Under the pieces are notes generated by a model that ran no database searches, was not told the origin of the DNA, and saw nothing but the letters and a program-made list of their open reading frames with translations. The position numbers and the translations under genes were made by a program. This document shows positions 1-7,796 of a stretch of DNA of 64,000 nt, in pieces. The stretch lies in NCBI GenBank assembly GCA_018662005.1, contig JABJHA010000021.1, positions 62,001 through 126,000 on the forward strand, in the 5' to 3' direction. The first letter of the stretch is position 1. Each line of letters starts with the position of its first letter. Origin of the DNA: Rhodospirillaceae bacterium. GTDB lineage: Bacteria > Pseudomonadota > Alphaproteobacteria > Rhodospirillales > JABHCV01.

Positions 1-774
1 CAGTTCGACCATGGCGCTCATTTTCTCTCGGCCTTCGGGCGAGTTGTAGGTCGCAACTTTGGCGATGACGATATCAACTTCGTCATCATGAGGCAGGTAG
101 TTGAGGGTCGCGACAATGTTCCAACGGTCCATTTGCCCCTGGTTGATTTGCTGGGTGCCGTGATAAAGCCCGGTGGTGTCACCAAGGCCGATGGTGTTGG
201 TGGTCGAAAACAGCCGGAAATACGGGTTTGGCCGAATAATCCGGTTTTGGTCAAGCAAGGTCAGTTTACCTTCGACTTCGAGCACCCGCTGTATAACAAA
301 CATCACGTCGGGGCGACCGGCGTCGTATTCGTCGAAAACCAGCGCCGTCGGGTGTTGCAATGCCCAGGGCAGAATGCCTTCACGGAATTCGGTGATTTGC
401 TTTCCGTCCTTCAAAACAATCGCGTCCTTACCGACCAGGTCGATACGGCTGATGTGACTGTCCAGGTTAATGCGGATGCATGGCCAGTTCAGTCTTGCCG
501 CCACCTGTTCGATATGGGTCGATTTGCCGGTCCCGTGATAACCCTGAATCATGACCCGCCGGTTATGGGCGAAACCTGCCAGAATGGCGAGCGTGGTGTC
601 ATGGTCGAACTGGTAGGTGGGATCGACGTCGGGGACGTGTTCTTCGCCTTCACTAAAGGCGGGGACCTCAATGTCACTATCGATACCGAAAACCTGACGC
701 ACGGAAATGGAAATATCCGGTTCACTCAGTGGGAAGCTGGTTTCACCCGTAGGCGTTGTTGGGGCGGTGCTCAT
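1..774 (-). CDS. cobS: Aerobic cobaltochelatase subunit CobS, 3' end beyond the window
   Basis: AAA+ ATPase subunit of the aerobic cobalt chelatase, which with CobT and CobN inserts cobalt into hydrogenobyrinic acid a,c-diamide in B12 synthesis. The minus frame is open from the ATG at 774 to base 1, giving 258 codons with no stop, so the C-terminus lies outside. Visible are the N-terminal SVRQVFGID stretch, a Walker A motif GYHGTGKST, the Walker B-like ALVFDEYDAGRPDV and the sensor region RLFSTTNTIGLGD. The J-domain gene lies 90 bp upstream on the same strand, the usual alphaproteobacterial arrangement; cobT would be expected just outside. Family assignment is strong from the near-continuous match to remembered CobS sequence. 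Confidence 0.95.
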   Translation of the reverse strand, partial: MSTAPTTPTGETSFPLSEPDISISVRQVFGIDSDIEVPAFSEGEEHVPDVDPTYQFDHDTTLAILAGFAHNRRVMIQGYHGTGKSTHIEQVAARLNWPCIRINLDSHISRIDLVGKDAIVLKDGKQITEFREGILPWALQHPTALVFDEYDAGRPDVMFVIQRVLEVEGKLTLLDQNRIIRPNPYFRLFSTTNTIGLGDTTGLYHGTQQINQGQMDRWNIVATLNYLPHDDEVDIVIAKVATYNSPEGREKMSAMVEL

Positions 775-864
775 ATCTAAAATTCCAATGATTTATGTCG
801 TCTTGTAGTGATTGGTAAAGGCCGAAAGGGCACTGCGTCAACGGATTTTGTTGTTCAGGGGTAC

Positions 865-1470
865 TCAGCTTGCCGTATCGGCGCTCAAGGTAGCGTAGGC
901 TTGGGAAATTTGCTTGAATTTCTCCTCGGCCGCCTTGTCCCCGCCGTTGGCATCGGGGTGATAGCGTTTGACCAATTCCTTATAGCGCCGCTTGATAATT
1001 TCAAGGGTTACCGGTGGTGTCAGGTCGAGGACCGCCATCGCTTCAGCTTCCGGTGTATCGGGTTGGTGACGCTGGGAAGCGCCAGCCTCTGTTTCGCTTT
1101 CCCCAGATTGGCTGAAGGCGCCACCGAAATCATCTATATCCGGGGTTGGCCCCTTGAAATTTAGGTCTTTCTCAACCCCGGCAAAAGGCCAGGAAGGTCG
1201 GTTCCACGTTGTATCGTAGCGGAGGTCTTCTTCAACCTGTCGGTCACTCATGCCATCGTAATAATTCCAGGCTTTGTTGTAGCGGCGAATGTGCTCCATG
1301 CAAAACCAGTGAAAACTCTTCATGTCCTGACGCGACCGGGGCGCCCGGTGTTCACCGACCCCATCGCAATCAGGCCAGTCGCAGGCACGCGCATCAGGCT
1401 GCACTTCGGGGACTTCTCCGAACATGCTCGATGAGTGTACTGACCGGCGTTTCTGCATTCTTCTGTACAT
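865..1470 (-). CDS. J-domain (DnaJ-like) protein upstream of cobS
   Basis: A C-terminal J domain (about the last 55 residues) contains the HPD tripeptide in KRYHPDANGG, the part that stimulates Hsp70 ATPase. The N-terminal half carries a Cys-rich block (CDWPDC, then FCMEH about 20 residues later) that looks like a zinc site, and ends in a Pro/Asp-rich linker. Lying directly upstream of cobS in the same direction, it may serve chelatase assembly, which is inference. The longest frame begins at a TTG (1485); the ATG at 1470 is used here, and a later ATG at 1458 is also possible because no clear ribosome site decides. Confidence 0.85.
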   Translation of the reverse strand: MYRRMQKRRSVHSSSMFGEVPEVQPDARACDWPDCDGVGEHRAPRSRQDMKSFHWFCMEHIRRYNKAWNYYDGMSDRQVEEDLRYDTTWNRPSWPFAGVEKDLNFKGPTPDIDDFGGAFSQSGESETEAGASQRHQPDTPEAEAMAVLDLTPPVTLEIIKRRYKELVKRYHPDANGGDKAAEEKFKQISQAYATLSADTAS

Positions 1471-1516
1471 CAGTGATTGTTGCAAATCATGACTAAACTA
1501 TGGTGTCTGGGGTTGC

Positions 1517-2455
1517 TTAAGGCAAGCGCGGGAAGGCGTTATTTTCGTCGTTTTCGGATTTGCTTCGGGATTTTCGCTTAAAGTCGCCAATAATCAGGAC
1601 CACCAGCCCAGACGATATCAATGCTAGTCCCATGAGCTTGCCAATGGACAGTGTCTCGCCAAGGCTCAGGGCAGAAAACGCCATGCCTGCAACAGGAACC
1701 CCCAACGAGCCCAGTGCGGTACTGGTTGCCGGCAGAGATCGCATGACGTTCAGGTAAGCCCAGAAACAAAAGGCCGAGGCGATGGGTCCGTTATAAGCGA
1801 CGATGGCGACAAGCGAGGGGGTCCATGTGATTTCCGGTACGCCATCGAAATACAAGGCGGTGAAGGCCAGAATGACGCCCCCCATCAGCATCTGCCAGGG
1901 TAACATTTGCAGCGGCGGCGTGAACATCCGGTGATGGCGCACATGGACCATGACAACGGCACCGGCCATCGCCGCTATGATCAGATAGCCATTGCCAATG
2001 AGTTCCGCCGAATCGGAAAAGTCGATCTCGCGGGGATTAAACAGGACGGCGACCCCGGCCAGTCCCAGGGCCAGTCCAATGGCCTTGGCGAGATGGATTT
2101 TCTCACCCAGCACGAAAACCGCCAGCGGGATTACCCAAAGCGGTGTGGTATAGGCGAGGATGGCCGAGCGTCCGGCTTCGACAACCCCCAGGGCGACATG
2201 AATGAGCGCCAATCCCAAACCCAGTTGCAAAAAACCCACCGATACCAGGACGCTCACGTCCCTGCGGTCAGGGAGAGACAGACGTCCCCGCGCTACATTC
2301 AAGGCGAACACGCACACGGCGCCAAGCAACAGGCGACTTGATGCGAACCACAGGGGAGGGATGTGCTCGACTCCGACCTTCATGATCGGCCAGTTTGCCC
2401 CCCACAGCACGATGACCGTTGCAAGCAACAGGTATGCCTGCCGTTCTGTTTTCAT
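1517..2455 (-). CDS. EamA/DMT-family membrane transporter
   Basis: About 312 residues with ten hydrophobic segments in two EamA repeats. The first repeat begins YLLLATVIVLWGANWPIMK, and the conserved second repeat has FCFWAYLNVMRSLPATS followed by the typical LGSLGVPVAGMAFSALSLGE. It is an inner-membrane drug/metabolite exporter of unknown substrate. The ATG at 2455 starts the usual N-terminus; 24 upstream codons in the longer frame are non-hydrophobic and unlike the family. It sits between the J-domain gene and a divergent bolA, 86 bp apart. The C-terminus is Lys/Arg-rich and cytoplasmic. Confidence 0.9.
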   Translation of the reverse strand: MKTERQAYLLLATVIVLWGANWPIMKVGVEHIPPLWFASSRLLLGAVCVFALNVARGRLSLPDRRDVSVLVSVGFLQLGLGLALIHVALGVVEAGRSAILAYTTPLWVIPLAVFVLGEKIHLAKAIGLALGLAGVAVLFNPREIDFSDSAELIGNGYLIIAAMAGAVVMVHVRHHRMFTPPLQMLPWQMLMGGVILAFTALYFDGVPEITWTPSLVAIVAYNGPIASAFCFWAYLNVMRSLPATSTALGSLGVPVAGMAFSALSLGETLSIGKLMGLALISSGLVVLIIGDFKRKSRSKSENDENNAFPRLP

Positions 2456-2541
2456 ATAAAGCACCTTGGTCTTGAAATGGCGGCCAAAAGGTACCAATTT
2501 TGACCGACAAGACAAATCAAAAAGCAAAGGACCGATACAAC

Positions 2542-2820
2542 ATGCGTGTAGCGAACATTATTAAAGAAAAACTGACAGAAGCCTTATCTCCTACCAACCT
2601 GGAAATTCTTGATGAATCTCACAAACATGCCGGGCACGCGGGTGCGCGCCCAGAAGGGGAGAGCCATTTTAGTGTTAAGATCGTTTCCAACGCCTTTGAG
2701 GGAAAATCCCGGGTTGAGCGTCAACGCCTTGTTTATCAAGCACTTTCAGAAGAATTGAAACAGGATATTCACGCGCTGGCATTGCATACCATGGCCCCGA
2801 ATGAATCGGAAAAGTTGTAA
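2542..2820 (+). CDS. bolA: BolA family protein
   Basis: A 92-residue BolA/YrbA-type protein: an alpha-beta fold with LEILDESHKHAGHAG, HFSVKIVSNAFEGKSRVERQRLVYQAL and the closing LALHTM segment. BolA proteins pair with monothiol glutaredoxins in iron-sulfur trafficking and may act as regulators. The ATG at 2542 is chosen because an AAAGGA ribosome site lies about 10 nt upstream and the preceding 14 codons of the longer frame are unlike the family. Divergent from the EamA gene. BolA beside the J-domain/cobS block is a common alphaproteobacterial arrangement, here split by the transporter. Confidence 0.92.
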   Translation: MRVANIIKEKLTEALSPTNLEILDESHKHAGHAGARPEGESHFSVKIVSNAFEGKSRVERQRLVYQALSEELKQDIHALALHTMAPNESEKL

Positions 2821-2821
2821 A

Positions 2822-2946
2822 CTAAGAATTATTACAGTATTATTCTTTTAATATATAGAATACAGTTATCACCGCCTATGGGGGCGATAGCGCAATCGTA
2901 TATCTGGATTTTGCGCAACTGTCATTAAGAGCAGGTAAGCTAAAGT
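2822..2946. other. AT-rich intergenic region with three inverted repeats
   Basis: Between bolA and the ribbon-helix-helix gene. It holds an imperfect inverted repeat AAGAAT...ATTCTT around 2824-2847, then CGCC-tatg-GGGGCG near 2872-2885, then GCGCAA...TTGCGC around 2889-2916. None is followed by a clear T-run in either direction, so none is called a terminator. They may be transcript-end structures for bolA or operators for the downstream RHH protein. Confidence 0.35.
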
Positions 2947-2955
2947 GTGGGGTAT

Positions 2956-3222
2956 ATGAGTAACAATCATTCTCTTGTTAGTCGCAATGTAACGATCAAA
3001 GGTCACCGTACCAGCCTTAGAATGGAACAGGAAACCTGGGATGCGTTAGCGGAAATTTGCCAGCGCGAAGACCAGTCTATCCATCAGGTCTGCACCCAGG
3101 TTGAGGAGCGTCGCCAAGTCTCAAACAGAACATCCGCCGTGCGTGCTTTTATTATCACGTACTATAGGGCGGCGGCGACCGAAGACGGTCACCTGGACGC
3201 CGGTCATGGAAACCGGTCTTAA
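2956..3222 (+). CDS. Ribbon-helix-helix domain protein (RHH_4-like)
   Basis: A small basic protein matching the alphaproteobacterial ribbon-helix-helix family: a strand NVTIKGHRTSLRMEQETW, then helix WDALAEICQRED and a second helix SNRTSAVRAFIITYYRA. Such proteins are presumed dimeric DNA binders. The start may be the ATG at 2956 or an in-frame GTG at 2947, which has an AGGT 10 nt upstream; the ATG is used because it has GGGG just before it. Stand-alone gene; its own upstream inverted repeats could be its operator, which is inference. Confidence 0.8.
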   Translation: MSNNHSLVSRNVTIKGHRTSLRMEQETWDALAEICQREDQSIHQVCTQVEERRQVSNRTSAVRAFIITYYRAAATEDGHLDAGHGNRS

Positions 3223-3234
3223 AACCTGCTCCGC

Positions 3235-3789
3235 TTATTTTTCAGAATCATAAAACTCCGGCCATTCCCGTTTAACCACAGGACTGGACGATGAAAATGC
3301 ATGACAGCTGTTGAGCAGGGGCGGTTTGCTGCTTCCCGAGGACGGTGAATTGCGTTTTTGACGGGCCGGATTAACGGTTTGCCACGCGGTTACCGCTATC
3401 GGCCCCAACAACATATCAACCAAATGTGTGCAGCCTTTTGTTCCGCCCAGACGTTGAAGAATTCCCTTTCGCCAACCCGGTTTGATCGACAGGCCGACAA
3501 GGGCGTCGAATGACGGGGTGATGTCTCCACACATGGTAAAGGGGCCTTGATCAATAACGGTCTCTACGCTTTGTACCGTCATCTCGTCATTCAGGGTCAG
3601 GCGAATGGAAATGTCGTGAATGGCTTCGCCACTGTTGATGGTGCCGCGTTCGGCATTATCGAAAGAATAGGTTTTGCTATCAACAAGCCGGGATTCGATA
3701 TCCCACAGGCCATCATCACGCTGGAAACCCTGGGCATGAATTTCTCGGTTGTGAATTTTGTTGCGCGGGTGTGGTTTGGAAAGCGACAT
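3235..3789 (-). CDS. DUF2889 domain protein
   Basis: 184 residues matching the DUF2889 family: the N-terminal HNREIHAQGFQRDDGLWDIES, the middle IHDISIRLTLNDEMTV and the C-terminal GCTHLVDMLLGPIAVTAWQT. Function is unknown in general. Family members often sit in aromatic or hydroxamate catabolism loci, but no such neighbour is present here. The start ATG follows a GAGGTCGAG ribosome site. The last 40 residues are Ser/Pro-rich and low in conservation. It is convergent with the RHH gene, with 12 bp between the stops. Confidence 0.82.
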   Translation of the reverse strand: MSLSKPHPRNKIHNREIHAQGFQRDDGLWDIESRLVDSKTYSFDNAERGTINSGEAIHDISIRLTLNDEMTVQSVETVIDQGPFTMCGDITPSFDALVGLSIKPGWRKGILQRLGGTKGCTHLVDMLLGPIAVTAWQTVNPARQKRNSPSSGSSKPPLLNSCHAFSSSSPVVKREWPEFYDSEK

Positions 3790-3892
3790 CTCGACCTCGA
3801 AAAAAGAGAAAGAATTCAGACGTGTGGCTGGTTGCGCAAGACTGTATCGCGCAAACCACCTGCTGGTCGAGGAAAGGCTTATCTAAAGGGTT

Positions 3893-4339
3893 TCAGGCGC
3901 CGTAACGATCGCCGAAAACAAAGGCTTCGGTTTCCCGAATATTGTCTTCCAGATCGGCTTTAACAGCAGAATATAAATCGCGCACCGAAACCATACCCAT
4001 AATTTTCCCGTCTTTGCTGACCGGTAAATGCCTGAAGCTGCGCTTGCGCATCATTTCAAGGGCGTCACCGGCGCTATCTGCAGGATCAAGGGTATCTGGA
4101 TTTGCCGTCATAATGTCACCCAGAAGCGTTTTCTTGGGTGATTGGTCAGTGGCTACCACCCGGCGGGTTAAATCCCGTTCGGTTACAATTCCCTCTAACT
4201 TGCCGTCCTCATCGACGATAAGAATGGCGGCAATGTTGGATTTTTTCATTTCGATGGCGGCGTCGAACGCGTTGTCGGTACGTGATAAAGAACGAACCGG
4301 ATGTTCCTCAATCACATCTGGTATGATGAATCTGTGCAT
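3893..4339 (-). CDS. Tandem CBS-domain protein
   Basis: Two CBS repeats fill the 148-residue protein: the first around AAILIVDEDGKLEGIVTERDLTRR, the second around FRHLPVSKDGKIMGMVSVRDLYSA. CBS pairs bind adenine nucleotides and act as regulatory modules. No enzymatic domain is attached. The ATG at 4339 has a strong GGAGGT ribosome site (seen as acctcc just above it), which excludes the 26 extra codons of the longer frame. It lies downstream of the CorC-like gene on the same strand, about 140 bp away, possibly in the same transcript. Confidence 0.9.
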   Translation of the reverse strand: MHRFIIPDVIEEHPVRSLSRTDNAFDAAIEMKKSNIAAILIVDEDGKLEGIVTERDLTRRVVATDQSPKKTLLGDIMTANPDTLDPADSAGDALEMMRKRSFRHLPVSKDGKIMGMVSVRDLYSAVKADLEDNIRETEAFVFGDRYGA

Positions 4340-4482
4340 TTGGTTCACCTCCGTGCCGGAATAATGCCGTCCCCCCACGGTGCCCCGCGTCCAGACGACG
4401 TGGAATAGCTCAACCACATCAACCTTACATCAAATGGGGTGTTGTCAGCAAATTACAAGCCATTTTTTAGGCTTGTGGCGGC

Positions 4483-5763
4483 TCAGGTTTCTTCGGTTTC
4501 CTTGATCGGGGTCACCCTTACGGAGGTGATCTGCTGGCGCAGTCGCTGCAAAATTTCAAACTTCAGGCCGTGGAAAATAAACACCTGTCCAGGTTCCGGG
4601 ATTCGCCGGGATTCGTGCATGATCAGCCCGGCAACGGTGGCCGCTTCTTCGTCGGGCAGGCGCCAGTCAAAGTCACGATTAAGGTCACGGATTGTGACCC
4701 CGCCCTTGATGATAAAGGTGTCTTCAGATTCCCTGACGACGCCGGTGACGGCGATATCATGTTCGTCGGTTATGTCGCCGACGATTTCCTCCAGAATATC
4801 CTCCAGCGTGACGATGCCCATGAAACTGCCGTATTCATCAACCATCAGGGCAAAATGTTCCCGCTTTTTGCGGAACTCATGCAACTGGTCGAGCAGGGTT
4901 GTCTGATCGGGAATGAACCAGGGTTTTGCCGCCAGGGAAACGACGTCAATGTTACTGATCTTCGCTTTCGTTCCGTTGTTGCTTTCAGCCCTGACAGCGC
5001 GCAACAGCGCCTTGGCGTGAAGCACACCGACGATGTTTTCGGGTTGCCCCTGCCATAACGGGATACGGGTAAAGGGGCTGGCGAGAACTTCTTCGACCAC
5101 TTTTTCGGCGGCTTGGTCGGCATTGATCATGGCCACATCCTTGCGGTGAACCATGATCTCGCCAACCTGTACTTCTGCCAAATCGAGGACGCTTCTGAGC
5201 ATCGCTCTTTCGTGCTCTACGGCCCGATCTTCATCAGCATGAAGTTCAATGGCCCCGCGTAATTCTTCGGACGAGAATTCAAGGCCGCCAGAAGGATGGA
5301 GCATACCGAACAGTTTCAGCACCTGCCGGATCAGAAAATTGATAGCGCCGGTCACCGGGGCGAGGATCAGAACCAGGGCGTTGACGAAAGGGACAATGGC
5401 CAGCGACATCCGGTTGGCATTTCGGATGGCGTATGTTTTGGGCAAAATTTCGGCGAAAATCAGCACCAGCAGAGTCATGGTCAGGGTCGCGTAAGCAACA
5501 CCCGTTTCGCCGTATTGGGTAATCATGAAGCTGGTCGCCAGAGCTGATGCGAGGATGTTAACCAGATTATTGCCAAGCAGGATGGCGCCAATCAGGCGAT
5601 CACGATGCTCGTTTAAGCGGTTGATCGTTTTGGCGCGGCGATTGCCGCCAGCTTCCAGCTGATGCATCAATGGTCGGGAAGCCGCCGTCAACGCCGTCTC
5701 TGAACCTGAAAAGAAGGCGGACAGTAAAAGCAAAACGAAAATGGCACTAAGAATTTCCAACAT
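4483..5763 (-). CDS. HlyC/CorC-family (CNNM-type) membrane protein
   Basis: 426 residues with the classic order: DUF21 transmembrane domain (about 1-190, starting MLEILSAIFVLLLLSAFFSGSE), a CBS pair (about 205-325, IMVHRKDVAMI and VDEYGSFMGIVTLEDILEEIVGDI), then the CorC_HlyC domain (about 345-420). Members are linked to magnesium and cobalt efflux or homeostasis. It follows aroB by 17 bp on the same strand, so aroK-aroB-corC form an operon, an order often seen in this bacterial class. Length and domain composition are complete. Confidence 0.92.
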   Translation of the reverse strand: MLEILSAIFVLLLLSAFFSGSETALTAASRPLMHQLEAGGNRRAKTINRLNEHRDRLIGAILLGNNLVNILASALATSFMITQYGETGVAYATLTMTLLVLIFAEILPKTYAIRNANRMSLAIVPFVNALVLILAPVTGAINFLIRQVLKLFGMLHPSGGLEFSSEELRGAIELHADEDRAVEHERAMLRSVLDLAEVQVGEIMVHRKDVAMINADQAAEKVVEEVLASPFTRIPLWQGQPENIVGVLHAKALLRAVRAESNNGTKAKISNIDVVSLAAKPWFIPDQTTLLDQLHEFRKKREHFALMVDEYGSFMGIVTLEDILEEIVGDITDEHDIAVTGVVRESEDTFIIKGGVTIRDLNRDFDWRLPDEEAATVAGLIMHESRRIPEPGQVFIFHGLKFEILQRLRQQITSVRVTPIKETEET

Positions 5764-5780
5764 GGCCTTTTCTCAATTGT

Positions 5781-6932
5781 TTATGTGGTTGTAAGGGTAT
5801 CGCCAAGGAAGGCACGAAGTTCATCAGGGGCGACATCAGCGGCGATGTAGGCATCACCGATGGCGCGGGCGAGAACAAAAATAATGGTTCCGCCTTCAGA
5901 TTTCTTGTCCAGCCCCATATGGGCCATTAATCGTTCGGGTGTCCACGAAGTGCTATCCAGTCCTTTTAGATCCGTCGGCAGACCGACGCTTTCCAGATGA
6001 TCACGGACACGCGCAACATCAGCCTGCGAACACATGCCCAAACGCCGGGACAAGTCGAAGGCCATGACCATGCCGATGGACACAGCCTCACCGTGCAGCA
6101 AAGCCTCGCCGTATCCAACTTCGGCTTCCAGGGCATGGCCGAAGGTATGGCCGAGATTAAGCAGCGCCCTGACACTCACTTCGCGTTCATCAGCGGCGAC
6201 AATGTTGGCTTTGCTGGCACAACTGGTCAACACAGCGTGGCGTTGCAGCTCCTGGTCGCCATCAAGAAGAGCGGCGCCATTTTCCTCGAGCCAGGAAAAG
6301 AAATCAGGATCGTTTATCAGCCCGTATTTAACCACTTCGGCGTAGCCGGCAAGAAATTGACGCCGCGGCAGGGTTTTCAGGGTTTCCAGATCGGCCAGAA
6401 CCAGACGCGGTTGATGGAAAGCGCCAATCAGGTTTTTGCCGTAGGTCGAGTTAATGCCGGTTTTGCCGCCGACGGAACTGTCAACCTGCGACAAAAAAGT
6501 GGTCGGGATCTGGATGAATTCAATGCCGCGCATGGTTATGGCGGCGGCAAAACCGGCAAGATCACCAATGACGCCGCCACCCAATGCAATGACCATGGTT
6601 TTGCGGTCAACGCCCATTTCAAAAAGTTTGTCGGTCAAGGTCTGTAAATGCTCAAAGCTTTTACTCTGTTCACCGGCTGGCAGGATGATTGCTGAATGTT
6701 CAATACCGGCGGCGCTCAAAGACTCTTCCAACTGGCCAAGATAAAGCGGTGCGACATTGCTATCGGTGACAATGACGACCTTGTCGCCTTTGGTCAGGGG
6801 CGCAATGGTTGCACCGGCCCGCTCAAACAGGTTATCGCCAACCATAATATCGTAGGAGCGCTCGCCCAGTTCAAGACGCAGTTGCCCTTCGTGTTGGGAC
6901 GGGGATGAGGACAGGGTATTCATCGTTTTCAA
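5781..6932 (-). CDS. aroB: 3-dehydroquinate synthase
   Basis: Second step of the shikimate pathway, NAD- and metal-dependent conversion of DAHP to 3-dehydroquinate. The nucleotide-binding GGGVIGDLAGFAA and substrate-site FIQIPTTFLSQVDSSVGGKTGIN motifs are present, as are the metal-site segments GYAEVVKYGLI and NLGHTFGHALE. 383 residues, the normal length. Its start overlaps the aroK stop by four bases (ATGA), implying translational coupling; an in-frame ATG three codons later is an alternative. Cytosolic. Confidence 0.97.
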   Translation of the reverse strand: MKTMNTLSSSPSQHEGQLRLELGERSYDIMVGDNLFERAGATIAPLTKGDKVVIVTDSNVAPLYLGQLEESLSAAGIEHSAIILPAGEQSKSFEHLQTLTDKLFEMGVDRKTMVIALGGGVIGDLAGFAAAITMRGIEFIQIPTTFLSQVDSSVGGKTGINSTYGKNLIGAFHQPRLVLADLETLKTLPRRQFLAGYAEVVKYGLINDPDFFSWLEENGAALLDGDQELQRHAVLTSCASKANIVAADEREVSVRALLNLGHTFGHALEAEVGYGEALLHGEAVSIGMVMAFDLSRRLGMCSQADVARVRDHLESVGLPTDLKGLDSTSWTPERLMAHMGLDKKSEGGTIIFVLARAIGDAYIAADVAPDELRAFLGDTLTTT

Positions 6933-7495
6933 GTTCCGGTTTGTTTTTCGATATAGGCCAAAAGGGCGGTTGCGGTTTCCTCGACGGTCTCATTTATCGG
7001 CACGTCTTTGGAATCGACGACAATATCGGCCTCAGCATACACCGGATAGCGTTCATCCATCAGTCCCTTAAGGATTGCTTCGGAATCGCCTCCTTCAAGC
7101 AGGGGGCGACCGCCGCGCCTGCCTGTTCGTTCGACCAGAATATCCAGTTCCGCCCGAAGCCACAGGGATATTCCTTTATCGGCGATGGTTTTTCGGATAT
7201 CTGCGTTGATGAAGGCGCCGCCACCGGTTGCAATAATCTGCACGTTGCCGTCGAGCAGCCGGGATATGACCCTGCTTTCAACATCGCGAAAAGCATCTTC
7301 ACCGTACAATTCAAAGATATCGGAAACAGAACAGCCAGCGGCCTTGACGATTTCTTCGTCGGCATCGACGAAGGGCAAGCCTAGTTTTGCAGCCAGTTCA
7401 CGGCCAATTCGGCTTTTCCCGGCACCCATCAGTCCGATCATAACAATCGGTTTATCCGGGTGTTTGGCTTTGTTTTGCGGGTGATTGGCCGCCAT
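6929..7495 (-). CDS. aroK: Shikimate kinase
   Basis: ATP-dependent phosphorylation of shikimate. Walker A GLMGAGKSRIG lies near residue 25, the shikimate-binding DADEEI follows, and the GGGAF motif and lid region TGRRGGRPLL with its arginines are present. 188 residues; the first 15 are a polar extension. First gene of the aroK-aroB-corC operon, divergent from the micro-ORF/xerD group across 160 bp. Confidence 0.96.
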   Translation of the reverse strand: MAANHPQNKAKHPDKPIVMIGLMGAGKSRIGRELAAKLGLPFVDADEEIVKAAGCSVSDIFELYGEDAFRDVESRVISRLLDGNVQIIATGGGAFINADIRKTIADKGISLWLRAELDILVERTGRRGGRPLLEGGDSEAILKGLMDERYPVYAEADIVVDSKDVPINETVEETATALLAYIEKQTGT

Positions 7496-7561
7496 TAGTG
7501 ATATTCCGATTGAGATATTTAATCGTTATAGTGTTTTTGCAGCGTATAAACTGCCGAAATG

Positions 7562-7589
7562 TTGCCATAGTTTGAAATTAGCATAATCT
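7562..7589 (+). promoter_or_regulatory. Possible sigma-70-type promoter for the micro-ORF/xerD operon
   Basis: TTGCCA at 7562-7567 and TAATCT at 7584-7589 are separated by 16 bp and lie about 65 bp before the micro-ORF start, in the divergent gap from aroK. Read from sequence only; both hexamers deviate from consensus. Confidence 0.35.
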
Positions 7590-7655
7590 TTGCTGACATA
7601 AAGATACTAGAAAGACTTTACCCGCTAGGTTCTATCCCTTTATCAAAGGATCGAC

Positions 7656-7796
7656 ATGAAAAATATTTCCAGACTCGTTTTGGTCGCCGTCATCGCGATG
7701 ATTGTCGGGGGGACGGCCTTCCTTTCCACTTGGGATATTCCGGCCCCGATGACCGAAATCGAAAAAGTACTGCCCGATGACCGTTTCGCGCGTTAA
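7656..7796 (+). CDS. Micro-protein with one transmembrane segment
   Basis: A 46-codon ORF with an AAGGA ribosome site just upstream. Its product has an N-terminal membrane segment (LVLVAVIAMIVGGTAFL) and a short C-terminal tail containing WDIPAPMTEIEKVLPDDRF. I recall similar tiny proteins ending in WDIPAP...PDDRF at this position in other Rhodospirillales, so it looks conserved rather than accidental. The next gene starts inside its last codons (20-bp overlap), suggesting coupling. Function unknown. Confidence 0.75.
   Translation: MKNISRLVLVAVIAMIVGGTAFLSTWDIPAPMTEIEKVLPDDRFAR

Noticed and set aside
88-780. 230-codon plus-strand open frame over cobS
   Set aside because: It is the antisense of CobS; the minus strand gives a full family match while this frame has no recognisable motif.
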